The position numbers and the translations under genes are program-made. A stretch of DNA of 64,000 nt from Heteroruminococcus sp964370005 (GTDB lineage Bacteria > Bacillota > Clostridia > Oscillospirales > Ruminococcaceae). The stretch is from NCBI GenBank assembly GCA_964370005.1, contig CAYJGR010000003.1, positions 1 through 64,000 of the forward strand, written 5' to 3'. The stretch's first letter is position 1. Each line of letters opens with the position of its first letter. The notes below the pieces were generated by a model. It saw only the letters and a program-made list of their open reading frames with translations, did no database searches and had not been told where the DNA came from. This document shows, one piece after another, positions 54,351-62,786 of the stretch.

Positions 54351-54396
54351 AAGGTCAAGGGCAACCGTGTGTGATTGCCCTTGACCTTAGTTTTTT
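54351..54396 (+). terminator. Terminator of the CPBP gene
   Basis: AAGGTCAAGGGCAA pairs with TTGCCCTTGACCTT, followed by six T. This is the end of the abrB-CPBP region on the plus strand. Confidence 0.92.
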
Positions 54397-54410
54397 ATTG
54401 CAAATTCCAC

Positions 54411-54541
54411 CGCCCCGATTTTTTGGGTAGGGGGTGATTTTGGTGGGGGCGTACTGTTGCCCGTGGGTGGTCTTTGCCCTCGGGCTATTGTACGTTCACG
54501 CCGAAACCGCCCTCTACACGGAAAAGCGGGGTGGTAGCAGT
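54411..54541 (+). repeat. Dispersed hairpin element, copy C
   Basis: This copy is between the converging CPBP and sigF genes. It reads GATTTTTTGGGTAGG, GGCGTAC-TGTT-GCCCG, GGG/CCC inner pairs, CGGGC-TATT-GTACG, then ACCGCCC...CACGGAAAAGCGG. The inner GGG/CCC replaces GACC/GGTC of copy A while keeping pairing. The internal loop differs (TGTT/TATT). Confidence 0.8.
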
Positions 54542-54598
54542 GCCTGTCTCCTTATTGTCTGAAATACAAATCTATCGCAAAGCGATACCATATTGCCA

Positions 54599-55309
54599 TT
54601 AATTTGCTACCAATTTCTCCCTCATCATCAGCAGCAATTTTTTCTCCCGCCTTGATACCTGCACTTGAGTCATGCCGAGTACCATGGCCGTTTCACTCTG
54701 GGTTTTGCGCTTATAATATCGCAGTTCTATGAGCTGTCTATCCCGCTCCTCCAGCTCCCCCACCACCTGTTTTAGGGATAGAATATCAACAATTCGCTCC
54801 TCGGGGGACTGCACCGGCAAATCTATCTGCCCGCCACCCTCATCCTCCCGCTCGGTCAGGGAAATTACAGGGGAATTTGCCATGGAGGCTTCGGTCACCT
54901 GTTCCTGCTCCACCCCCAAAAACTGCGCTATCTCCCCCACCGTAGGCTCTCTCCCGCTGTCGGTGCAAAGCTGGGTTCTGGCTCGCTGTACCTTTTGCCC
55001 GAGTTCCTTTAGGCTTCGGCTAACTTTTATGCTCCCACCGTCCCGAAACAGTCGCCGTATCTCGCCGAGTATCACCGGCACGGCATAGGTGGAGAACCGT
55101 ACACCTCGGTCATAGTCAAAGGCCTCAGCCGCCTTGCAAAGCCCTATACATCCCGCACCGAATAAGTCCTCATACTCCACCCCCCTGCTCCTAAAGCGGT
55201 TTGCACAGGCGTGTACAAGGCCTATATTCTCTTCAACAACTATTTTTGTCTGCTCCTGTGATGTCGATCTATCTTGCTCATGACTCAAAGACAGTGCAGA
55301 CATACTCAC
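54599..55309 (-). CDS. sigF: RNA polymerase sigma-F factor (SpoIIAC)
   Basis: This 236-residue sporulation sigma factor has region 2 (LVHACANRFRSRGVEYEDLFGAGCIGLCKAAEAFDYDRGVRFSTYAVPVILGEIRR in outline), region 3 (KVSRSLKEL...EPTVGEIAQFLGV) and region 4 (RQLIELRYYKRKTQSETAMVLGMTQVQVSRREKK). It directs forespore genes. Position after spoIIAB, with a four-base overlap, separates it from sigma-G. Confidence 0.95.
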   Translation of the reverse strand: MSMSALSLSHEQDRSTSQEQTKIVVEENIGLVHACANRFRSRGVEYEDLFGAGCIGLCKAAEAFDYDRGVRFSTYAVPVILGEIRRLFRDGGSIKVSRSLKELGQKVQRARTQLCTDSGREPTVGEIAQFLGVEQEQVTEASMANSPVISLTEREDEGGGQIDLPVQSPEERIVDILSLKQVVGELEERDRQLIELRYYKRKTQSETAMVLGMTQVQVSRREKKLLLMMREKLVAN

Positions 55310-55740
55310 TCACCCTTCGAGGTAATTGTTCGCTCTAAAACCACCGTCGTGCCCTTGCCTGCCACCGATGCCACCTTGAGCTTGTCGCACAGTTCCTGCA
55401 TCATGGCAAAACCCAAACCGGCACACTCGCCTGTGGTCGAGGTGGTGTAAAGAGGTTGCATGGCCTTTTGGATGTCAGGTATACCACATCCTCTGTCCCT
55501 CACCCGAACAATTACCTTATTACCTTTCATCTTGGCATGTATGTACACCGTGCCGATTTTGTCCCTGTAACCGTGAACGATAGCGTTTGTCACGGCCTCG
55601 GATACCGCTGTGCGTATATCACACAGCTCGTCCACTGTCGGGTCGAGTTGCGCTACAAATCCACCCACCGCCGTGCGTGCCAAGCTCTCATTGATCGAAC
55701 GACTGGGAAAGCTTATACTCATCTGATTATCTGTCACCAC
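55306..55740 (-). CDS. spoIIAB: Anti-sigma F factor (SpoIIAB), serine kinase
   Basis: This roughly 144-residue GHKL kinase binds sigma-F and phosphorylates SpoIIAA. It has DELCDIRTAVSEAVTNAIVHGY (N-box), RDRGCGI and GLGFAMMQ (ATP-lid). The start is one of two adjacent GTG codons (55740 or 55737) with AAGGAGG upstream; the ATG before them sits against that site. It begins inside spoIIAA by about 14 bases and overlaps sigF by four. Confidence 0.94.
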   Translation of the reverse strand: MVTDNQMSISFPSRSINESLARTAVGGFVAQLDPTVDELCDIRTAVSEAVTNAIVHGYRDKIGTVYIHAKMKGNKVIVRVRDRGCGIPDIQKAMQPLYTTSTTGECAGLGFAMMQELCDKLKVASVAGKGTTVVLERTITSKGE

Positions 55741-56071
55741 AAGCATCCTCCTTTTTGTTCCACTGCTCTATGGGAACCCCTAAGTGATCAATCCCCGCAA
55801 GCCGCATGACCTTTTTGATATGTGCGGGCAAATTGCATAGCTCCAAACGCCCGCCGAGGTCCTGCATGAGCTTATATCTACCAATCACAAGCCCTATACC
55901 CGAACTGTCCATAAACTCCACCCCACCAAAATCTATGCGCAAGATTTCGGGCATAACCCTCTCGACCGCCCCATCAATTTTACTTCTAATTTGTCCCGCA
56001 TTGTGGTGATCGATCTCCCCTGTCAAAAACACATCTACAATCTCCTCGGCCACATCCACTCTCACCGACAT
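55727..56071 (-). CDS. spoIIAA: Anti-sigma F factor antagonist (SpoIIAA)
   Basis: This 114-residue STAS-domain protein, when unphosphorylated, releases sigma-F from SpoIIAB. The phosphorylated serine lies in FMDSSGIGLVIGRYK (about 53-68). AAAGGAG precedes the ATG. It is the first gene of the spoIIAA-spoIIAB-sigF operon. In Bacillus this operon uses sigma-H; no convincing sigma-H site was identified here. Confidence 0.94.
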   Translation of the reverse strand: MSVRVDVAEEIVDVFLTGEIDHHNAGQIRSKIDGAVERVMPEILRIDFGGVEFMDSSGIGLVIGRYKLMQDLGGRLELCNLPAHIKKVMRLAGIDHLGVPIEQWNKKEDACGDR

Positions 56072-56109
56072 ATCTCACTTCACTCCTTTTTACGGTTGTC
56101 CTATATCTC

Positions 56110-56150
56110 GAAAAAATAAAAACAGCCCTCTTGGTCAGAGGACTGCTCTT
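56110..56150 (-). terminator. Terminator after folC
   Basis: On the minus strand GCAGTCCTCT and AGAGGGCTGT pair with one mismatch around a short loop, followed by TTTTTATTTTTT. It lies between folC and spoIIAA, so the sigF operon must have its own promoter just downstream. Confidence 0.85.
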
Positions 56151-56246
56151 TTTTTGCGCCACCGTCCTACCTCTAAAAGGATAAGACATCCGGCATGAAT
56201 ATTCAGTCGTATAAGCAGAGCGTATTTCGCCTGTCTTTGCGACATT

Positions 56247-57527
56247 TTAACCTTTATTATCGCTATTTGTCGTACCGTGACAAAGCACATGTTCACGCAT
56301 CTCACTCGCAAGATAGAGTGAACCCCAAATCAGTATGGCATTACCACTTTGTTCGGCCAAATTCCACGCAGTGGTTATATCCTCGCAAGCACGGCTATGA
56401 CAATACTTCGAGGCCTCCTCGGCCAGCTCTTTTGCATGAAGCGCACGGGGATTTTTAGGAGTCAGGGCATACAGCTCTTTGCAGTGTGGGGCGATGAACG
56501 CCACCGCCTCCCGCCACTGCTTATCTCCCAGCATCCCACAAATGGCCGTGATTGGTCGCTCGCCCAACAGAGGAATAGCCGCCGATAGGGCTCGCGCACC
56601 GGCCGGATTGTGCGCCCCATCGAGTATCACAAGGGGCTGTTTGCGCAGTATTTCCATACGTGAGGGGAAAGCCGTGGCCGCTATGCCCATTACCACATCC
56701 CGCTTTGACACCCCAAATCCACATCTGCCAAGCGCCTGAATTATGGACAGGACGGTCAAGCAGTTGTCAATTTGATGACGCCCTATCAGCGGCAAATCTA
56801 TTTCATAATCCCCTACAGTGAAACGAGAACCCCCCAAATCGCACCTGTGAATATCCACAGCCTCGGGGTTTGACATCTCAAGTGACACCCCATGCACGGC
56901 GCAGTGCTCCATTACAACAGCCAGTGCGTCGGGATGTTGCCTTGGGTAGCTCACGACCATGCTACCCGCTTTTATGATACCACATTTCTCATGGGCAATC
57001 TCCTCCACCGTATCTCCCAACACCTGTGTATGGTCAAGGTCTATGGCCGTGATGACCGACACAAGCGGGGCAGGGATAACGTTTGTGGCATCAAATCGCC
57101 CGCCAAGCCCCACCTCGAGCACCACAATATCACACCCCCGCATATTGTACCACAGCAGGGCGGCGGCTGTTATAATTTCGAACTCGGTGGGATGATCCTT
57201 CAGGCTCTCGGCGGCATCCTTTACCCGCTGTACCACCTCGCAAAGCTCCTCATGCGATATCATATCTCCGTCAATCTGCATCCGCTCACGAAATTCGGTC
57301 ACATATGGTGATATATACAGCCCCGTGGTGTAGCCCGCCTGCCTGAGCACCGAGGCCGTCATGGCCGCCGTGCTACCCTTACCGTTTGTTCCTGCTATGT
57401 GTACATATCGAAGCCCCTTGTGTGGGTCGCCAAGCGCTGACAGCAGTTTCTCCACCCGCTCAAGCCCCGGCTTGCTACCAAACCGCTCGAGACTGTGGAT
57501 ATATTTTAAGGTTTCGTCGTAGGTCAT
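56247..57527 (-). CDS. folC: Folylpolyglutamate synthase / dihydrofolate synthase
   Basis: This 426-residue enzyme adds glutamates to folates and may also join dihydropteroate to glutamate. The ATP site is GTNGKGSTAAM (about 46-56), and the ligase signature VLEVGLGGRFDATN is near 140. The Mur ligase-like C-terminal domain has LDGAHNPAGARAL. It is 18 bases after the valS stop, as in many Firmicutes. Confidence 0.95.
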   Translation of the reverse strand: MTYDETLKYIHSLERFGSKPGLERVEKLLSALGDPHKGLRYVHIAGTNGKGSTAAMTASVLRQAGYTTGLYISPYVTEFRERMQIDGDMISHEELCEVVQRVKDAAESLKDHPTEFEIITAAALLWYNMRGCDIVVLEVGLGGRFDATNVIPAPLVSVITAIDLDHTQVLGDTVEEIAHEKCGIIKAGSMVVSYPRQHPDALAVVMEHCAVHGVSLEMSNPEAVDIHRCDLGGSRFTVGDYEIDLPLIGRHQIDNCLTVLSIIQALGRCGFGVSKRDVVMGIAATAFPSRMEILRKQPLVILDGAHNPAGARALSAAIPLLGERPITAICGMLGDKQWREAVAFIAPHCKELYALTPKNPRALHAKELAEEASKYCHSRACEDITTAWNLAEQSGNAILIWGSLYLASEMREHVLCHGTTNSDNKG

Positions 57528-57545
57528 GCGGGGCTCCTTTCAGGG

Positions 57546-60167
57546 TTAGCCAAGGGTCGCTATACTATCCTGCACAATCCTCATGCGCTCCTGTGCCTTT
57601 TCAAGCTTTTGGCGCTCGGCCTGCACAAGGGCTTCGGGGGCTTTGGCCATGAAGCCGGGATTGCCCAGTTTACCACTAATTATATCGATATCCTTCTGTG
57701 CGGCGGCACGTTCCTTTTCAAGGCGGGCAAGCTCTTTTTCCCTATCGATAAGCTCGGCCATGGGGATAAGCCCACGCCCCCCCGCCGTGATAATCTGCAC
57801 TGCGCCCGGGACCTCAAATTTCTCACCCACCTCAACCGAGGTCAGCGACGCAAGACGGCACAAAAAGCCCTCACAGGCTGTGAAAATATCGGGGGTCTTG
57901 GTCTCGATGTGCAGAGTGGCCTTTTTGGAGTGGGGTATACCCATCTCGGCACGGCGATTGCGCACACCTCTTATCATATCCATAACTTTTTCAAACTCAC
58001 CCTCTTCGGCCACAAAATCCATATCGGATTTGACAGTAGGCCAGGGTGAAGTCATGATGCTCTCTCCCTCATGGGGAAGTGCCTGCCAAATTTCCTCGGT
58101 GATATAGGGCATAAAGGGGTGTAGCAGCTGCATTGTGCCACGCAGCACATAACAAAGTACCCTCTGTGCCGAGGTCGCACCCTCTCCACCGTCCGAAATA
58201 CGGCTTTTGGTCAGCTCTATATACCAATCACAAAATATATCCCATATAAAATCATACAGCTTTTGCACCGCCATGCCCAGTTCAAAGGCATCAAGATGTT
58301 CGGTCACCTCGCCCACAAGGCGGTTGTACTTGCAAAGTAGCCACTTGTCCTCGACGGTCAGCTCCTCGGGCAGGTCGGTATGCGAAAAGTCCTCGGGCAG
58401 GTTCATGAGCACAAAGCGGGTGGCATTCCAAATCTTGTTGGCGAAGTTGCGGCTGGATTTCACCTTTTCATCCGAGAAACGCATGTCGTTACCGGGCGAG
58501 TTGCCGGTGGCCAGCGTGAAGCGCAGTGCATCGGCACCGTAAAGCGCTATAACTTCGAGAGGGTCTATGCCGTTGCCCAAAGATTTACTCATCTTGCGAC
58601 CCTGTGAGTCACGTATAATGCCGTGGATGAAGACCGTCTTAAAGGGTATTTCGTCCATTTGCTCCACGCCCGAGAATATCATGCGTGCTACCCAGAAGAA
58701 TATAATGTCATAGCCGGTGACCAGTGTGTCGGTGGGGTAGAAATATTTAAGCTCGGCGGTTTTTTCGGGCCAGCCCAGTGTCGAGAAGGGCCAGAGCGCC
58801 GACGAGAACCATGTGTCGAGTGTATCTTCATCTTGGCGCAGTTTATCACTGCCACAATGCGAACAGGTAGTGACATCCTCCCTCGATACCGTCATCTCAC
58901 CGCAGGCATCACAGTAGTAGGCCGGTATGCGGTGACCCCACCACAGCTGTCTTGATATGCACCAATCACGGATATTTTCCATCCAGTGGTAGTATATCTT
59001 CTCAAAACGCTCGGGTACAAACTTTATTTCGCCCTCACGCACAACATTTATTGCGGGTTTTGCAAGTGGCTCCATCTTTACAAACCATTGACGGCTCATA
59101 AGGGGTTCAACCGTGGTGGAACAACGGTAGCATCCCCCCACATTATGGCGGTGATCCTCCACCTTTATTAGATAGCCCTCGGTTTCCAGATCGGCTACAA
59201 TCTGCTTGCGTGCGGCATAGCGCTCCATGCCCTCATACTTGCCACCGCTCGCATTTATGCTGGCATCCTCATTCATGACGTTGAGTATAGGCAGATCGTG
59301 GCGCAGACCCACCTCGTAGTCGTTGGGGTCGTGGGCAGGGGTTATCTTAACAACACCTGTGCCAAATTCCATATCGACATAGCTGTCGGCCACCACAGGT
59401 ATTTCCTTGTTCATAAGGGGAAGCATGACTGTCTTGCCCACATATTTTTTGTAACGCTCGTCCTCGGGGTGCACAGCCAGTGCCGTATCACCGAGCATAG
59501 TCTCGGGGCGGGTGGTGGCTATTTCAAGATGGGCATCCTCACCCACTATAGGATATTTTATATGCCAGAAATGGCCATCGTGTTCGCTGTACTCCACCTC
59601 GGCGTCGGATATGGAGGTCAGGCAATGGGGGCACCAATTTATAAGGCGCTCACCACGGTAGATAAGCCCCTTTTCATACAGATTGCAAAACACCTCACGC
59701 ACCGCCGCCGAACAGCCCTCGTCCATGGTAAAGCGTTCCCTCTCCCAGTCGCATGAAGAACCGAGCTTTTTAAGCTGTTCTACAATGCGCCCGCCGTAAA
59801 CCTCTTTCCACTCCCAGGCACGCTCTAAGAATTTCTCACGGCCGAGATCCTCTTTTGTAATGCCCTCGGCACGCATGGCCTCAACAATTTTGGCCTCGGT
59901 TGCAATGGAGGCGTGGTCGGTGCCGGGCATCCAAAGTGCCTCAAAACCCTGCATTCGCTTATAGCGAATGAGGATATCCTGTATGGTATTATCCAGTGCG
60001 TGACCCATGTGGAGTTGTCCTGTGATATTGGGTGGTGGGATCACGATGGTGTAGGGCGGTTTGCCTGTGTCGGGGGTGGCATGAAAATATCCGCCATCCA
60101 ACCAAAATTTGTAGGTACGATCCTCCACATTTGCGGGGTCGTACACCTTGTCGAGTTGCCTTAGCAT
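57546..60167 (-). CDS. valS: Valine-tRNA ligase
   Basis: This 873-residue class I synthetase charges tRNA-Val. HIGH-type signature PNITGQLHMGHAL lies near 43-56, KMSKS in GRKMSKSLGN, and the editing domain between. The C-terminal Ala/Glu-rich coiled coil has REKELARLEKERAAAQKDI. The ATG at 60167 starts MLRQLDKVYDP, as in relatives. Upstream in-frame starts lie inside the structured leader. It is preceded by a 190-base untranslated region and a good promoter. Confidence 0.96.
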   Translation of the reverse strand: MLRQLDKVYDPANVEDRTYKFWLDGGYFHATPDTGKPPYTIVIPPPNITGQLHMGHALDNTIQDILIRYKRMQGFEALWMPGTDHASIATEAKIVEAMRAEGITKEDLGREKFLERAWEWKEVYGGRIVEQLKKLGSSCDWERERFTMDEGCSAAVREVFCNLYEKGLIYRGERLINWCPHCLTSISDAEVEYSEHDGHFWHIKYPIVGEDAHLEIATTRPETMLGDTALAVHPEDERYKKYVGKTVMLPLMNKEIPVVADSYVDMEFGTGVVKITPAHDPNDYEVGLRHDLPILNVMNEDASINASGGKYEGMERYAARKQIVADLETEGYLIKVEDHRHNVGGCYRCSTTVEPLMSRQWFVKMEPLAKPAINVVREGEIKFVPERFEKIYYHWMENIRDWCISRQLWWGHRIPAYYCDACGEMTVSREDVTTCSHCGSDKLRQDEDTLDTWFSSALWPFSTLGWPEKTAELKYFYPTDTLVTGYDIIFFWVARMIFSGVEQMDEIPFKTVFIHGIIRDSQGRKMSKSLGNGIDPLEVIALYGADALRFTLATGNSPGNDMRFSDEKVKSSRNFANKIWNATRFVLMNLPEDFSHTDLPEELTVEDKWLLCKYNRLVGEVTEHLDAFELGMAVQKLYDFIWDIFCDWYIELTKSRISDGGEGATSAQRVLCYVLRGTMQLLHPFMPYITEEIWQALPHEGESIMTSPWPTVKSDMDFVAEEGEFEKVMDMIRGVRNRRAEMGIPHSKKATLHIETKTPDIFTACEGFLCRLASLTSVEVGEKFEVPGAVQIITAGGRGLIPMAELIDREKELARLEKERAAAQKDIDIISGKLGNPGFMAKAPEALVQAERQKLEKAQERMRIVQDSIATLG

Positions 60168-60357
60168 AACTATGACCATTCCTTTCTGTGAAAGGCACAA
60201 AACAGACCTAAAAAGAATGGTCATAGTTTGTGCCATGTTTTTCGGTTGTCACGAAGTGACGAGAAAAACGGCTTTTTTAAAATTTAGGTTTGAAATTTAT
60301 TTTCAAACCTAAAACCTCCTGTGTGCACCGCCGATAAACTCAGGCGAAATTGCATAT
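60168..60357 (-). promoter_or_regulatory. Structured leader of valS
   Basis: The leader forms several hairpins: TTTAGGTTTGAAA/TTTCAAACCTAAA (60283-60313) and GTCAC/GTGAC near 60250. Near the start codon two stems compete. CTATGACCATTC and GAATGGTCATAG form a perfect 12-bp stem (60170-60181 with 60215-60226). GGCACAAA and TTTGTGCC (60194-60201 with 60227-60234) plus GACC/GGTC form another. They share the CTATGACC strand. The first partly covers the AAAGGA ribosome site, and a small CCTTTC/GAAAGG hairpin nests inside. The T-box consensus was not found. Confidence 0.6.
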
Positions 60358-60363
60358 GAAGTT

Positions 60364-60392
60364 ATTATAGTGTAAATACTGCCTAAAATCAA
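60364..60392 (-). promoter_or_regulatory. Promoter of valS
   Basis: On the minus strand TTGATT and a perfect TATAAT are 17 bases apart. The start site would be about 60357, giving a leader of about 190 bases. Confidence 0.75.
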
Positions 60393-60440
60393 GACTTTGT
60401 GCAGATAATAAAGGACAATTGATAATACATATAAATAATT

Positions 60441-60478
60441 AAAAATCCCCCCTCGGAACAAATCCAAGGGGGGGAATT
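60441..60478 (-). terminator. Terminator of the small membrane protein gene
   Basis: On the minus strand a C run pairs with a G run (ATTCCCCCCCTTGG against CCGAGGGGGGAT), followed by TTTTT. It lies just after the preceding gene's stop codon. Confidence 0.85.
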
Positions 60479-60496
60479 TCATAAGTATTATGTAAC

Positions 60497-60820
60497 TTAT
60501 TTAAGGATCTTGATTGCACCGATGAGGGGCAGGGGGTTGCCTGTGCCCTTAACAGCGCTGATGATGCCCATGATGCAGAAAATGCTCACGGCCAAAGAGA
60601 TGATGTAGCCAACGATAGCTACAACATTCAGCAAAATGGTTGCAACAATGTAGGCCAAGAAAAGGATAAGACCCTGGTTTGCATGGAAACGAGCGTAATC
60701 AGATTTCTTTGCTGCGCCACCCAGAATGGGGATAAGCACCAAGAAACCCAAATAGGACATAATACCCATTGCCTTGTTTTGTGCTACATCGTTTGCGTCG
60801 AATGTTACTTGATTTGTCAT
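60497..60820 (-). CDS. Small membrane protein, DUF4870-like
   Basis: This 107-residue protein has an N-terminal polar part (NQVTFDANDVAQNKAMG) and three TM segments, with the conserved HANQGLILFL loop of DUF4870-type proteins. Function is unknown. GGAGG lies eight bases before the ATG at 60820, ruling out a longer in-frame start. It is monocistronic. Confidence 0.85.
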   Translation of the reverse strand: MTNQVTFDANDVAQNKAMGIMSYLGFLVLIPILGGAAKKSDYARFHANQGLILFLAYIVATILLNVVAIVGYIISLAVSIFCIMGIISAVKGTGNPLPLIGAIKILK

Positions 60821-61030
60821 TACAATTACCTCCACTTTTTTATTTACCTTCAAAAATACGAACAAATTGCCTACCAATTTTTGATAACCTCGCTTACCAA
60901 AAAGGCCACACAATCCATCTCGCAGACAATTATACCAAGTTTATGTGATGTTGTAAAGTGCTATAACTACATTTTTATATTATTTGATACAATTTATAGG
61001 CCTTTTTAGCCTTAACTATAATTTTTTGTA

Positions 61031-62254
61031 TTAGTCGCAAATAGCCTGCCCATCACTTGTTATGAATATCTCAACCGGCGCCGGCAGTGAAGCAAACTGC
61101 ATGGGAGAAAGCACGGCGGCATAACTGCCTGCATTGGTGATAAGCACCACATCGCCTGTATTCATTATGGGGAGCATCACATCTTTTGCGATTACATCGG
61201 CGGCGGTGCACAGGTTACCGACAATGGTGACCTCCTCCAAATCCTTCTCCTGCACAAGTGGGATTATCTCAAATGGTGTGGCGCTTGTAAAGAGAGGTTC
61301 GTAGCTGTTGGGGTGGACATCCTCGGTGTAAGCTCTCACCATCATGGAAAGTGAGGGGCGAGCAAACCCATTGAGGGTATTTTGGAGTATGACAAAGTTT
61401 TTGTCGTATGACTGCTTTTTATCCATAACCTTTGTGACATACACGCCGTTTGGCCCCACCAAGAAACGGCCGGTCTCAATAAAGAAGGCCGTATCGGGAA
61501 GCTTTGTGCGAAATGCCTCCACAAGTCCGCTCATGGCTTTGCCAAGCATGGGTATATCCAGGGGCAGATCATTTTTTTCATAAGGAATACCTATGCCCGA
61601 ACCAAGGTTGACAAACTGAAGTACACACCCCAGTTTATCCTGCACCTCCACAGCGAGGTTTAACATGTTTTCGTAGTAGCGCTCAAGTACAGCCTGTCTG
61701 AGCTCCTGGCTACGCACATGCACATGGATACCGATGACCTGCACATTTTTAAGACTCTTTATAAAATCAATACGGCGATAGAGCAGTTGTTGATCAATAC
61801 CAAACTTAGAAGGGTCGCCCCATTGCCCAAAGAATGTGAAATCGGGGTTTATTCGCACCCCTATTTGGGCAATAATCCCTTTTTCGGTGGCAATTTTATT
61901 TATGCGCTCAATTTCACCTATGCTATCTGCTACAATGGTGGCGCAGTCCATGGCGGTTTTTATATCATTTTCGCTCTTACCCGGAGCTGAGAAGTGGATT
62001 TTTTCAGGTAATACACCCTGCTCACGGCTCATGAGAACCTCACGCAAGCTGGCGGCATCGGCACCCACCCCGCAATCGAATATGCTTTTTAGGATGTGGC
62101 GGTTGGGATTTGCCTTTATGGAGTATAAAAACTCGACCCCAACAAAATGTTTTTGCAGGAGTTTTGCGGCACTCTCAATGCCTTTTTGGTCGTAGAGATA
62201 AAAGCTGTCGTGCTTTTGTGCTTGTGCAAGAACTATTTTTTTGTCATATGTCAC
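61031..62254 (-). CDS. LysA-like PLP-dependent decarboxylase (fold type III)
   Basis: This 407-residue protein has the alanine-racemase-like barrel with the PLP Lys in YSIKANPN (about 43-50), GVGADAASLREV, the phosphate-binding GSGIGIPY, and the second-subunit Cys/Asp motif GNLCTAADVIAKD. It belongs to the DAP/Orn/Arg decarboxylase family II. LysA-type motifs fit diaminopimelate, but related enzymes act on other carboxylated amines or in siderophore synthesis, so the substrate is not fixed. No lys or dap genes are adjacent. Confidence 0.85.
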   Translation of the reverse strand: MTYDKKIVLAQAQKHDSFYLYDQKGIESAAKLLQKHFVGVEFLYSIKANPNRHILKSIFDCGVGADAASLREVLMSREQGVLPEKIHFSAPGKSENDIKTAMDCATIVADSIGEIERINKIATEKGIIAQIGVRINPDFTFFGQWGDPSKFGIDQQLLYRRIDFIKSLKNVQVIGIHVHVRSQELRQAVLERYYENMLNLAVEVQDKLGCVLQFVNLGSGIGIPYEKNDLPLDIPMLGKAMSGLVEAFRTKLPDTAFFIETGRFLVGPNGVYVTKVMDKKQSYDKNFVILQNTLNGFARPSLSMMVRAYTEDVHPNSYEPLFTSATPFEIIPLVQEKDLEEVTIVGNLCTAADVIAKDVMLPIMNTGDVVLITNAGSYAAVLSPMQFASLPAPVEIFITSDGQAICD

Positions 62255-62424
62255 AAACCAGCCCTCCCTTTGTTATGTCAACTGACTTATACATTATAAC
62301 AGAATTGTGCATTAGAGACAATGGGAAAGAGAATATTTTTACAAAAAAAAGATTTCTGTGTGTGCACATAAGTTTTCTGCCAATAAAATACAGTATTTTT
62401 CAAATTATGGAGGGAATTTTAATA

Positions 62425-62560
62425 TGTTGAAAAGTAGCACAAAATCCCTTTGAGTCGGGAAGGTTTTTAACAAATTTTCGTTGAAAACTCCCCAAATTGC
62501 GATAAAACAAGCCTCCACGCGCAAATTCCGGTGGAAAACTATGTTGAAAGTGTTGAGTAC
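62425..62560. repeat. Scattered GTTGAAA-like direct repeats in AT-rich intergenic DNA
   Basis: The 530 bases between the decarboxylase and the SGNH gene hold no gene. Five copies of a GTTGAAA/GTGGAAA-like word occur at about 62425, 62479, 62530, 62542 and 62551 (TGTTGAAAAGT, CGTTGAAAACT, GGTGGAAAACT, TGTTGAAAGTG, TGTTGAGTA). The rest is very AT-rich. Confidence 0.45.
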
Positions 62561-62697
62561 TTGAGTATACTACCTGTTATTATTAAATGATAATGAACTT
62601 AAAGGATATGGTAATTATTTAAATTTAACTTTTTTTGACATATGCGCAATTAGGATATAAGCTTCAAAAAAATTAATTATATAAATACAAATTTTTT

Positions 62698-62726
62698 TTG
62701 AAAATTATCAATTCATGTTGTATAAT
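62698..62726 (+). promoter_or_regulatory. Promoter of the SGNH hydrolase gene
   Basis: TTGAAA and a perfect TATAAT are 17 bases apart, about 60 bases before the start codon. Confidence 0.75.
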
Positions 62727-62786
62727 GTTATAATGTTTATGGTTATATATTAAAATATAAAATTATTACCAAGGAGCAGGTTAGGT

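Noticed and set aside
60168..60496. T-box riboswitch before valS
   Set aside because: The conserved T-box sequence (GGTGGNACCGCG type) is absent in the 190-base leader, and no specifier loop could be identified.
62255..62786. Replication origin in the AT-rich spacer
   Set aside because: No TTATCCACA-type DnaA boxes and no dnaA or dnaN nearby. The GTGGAAAACT word alone is not enough.
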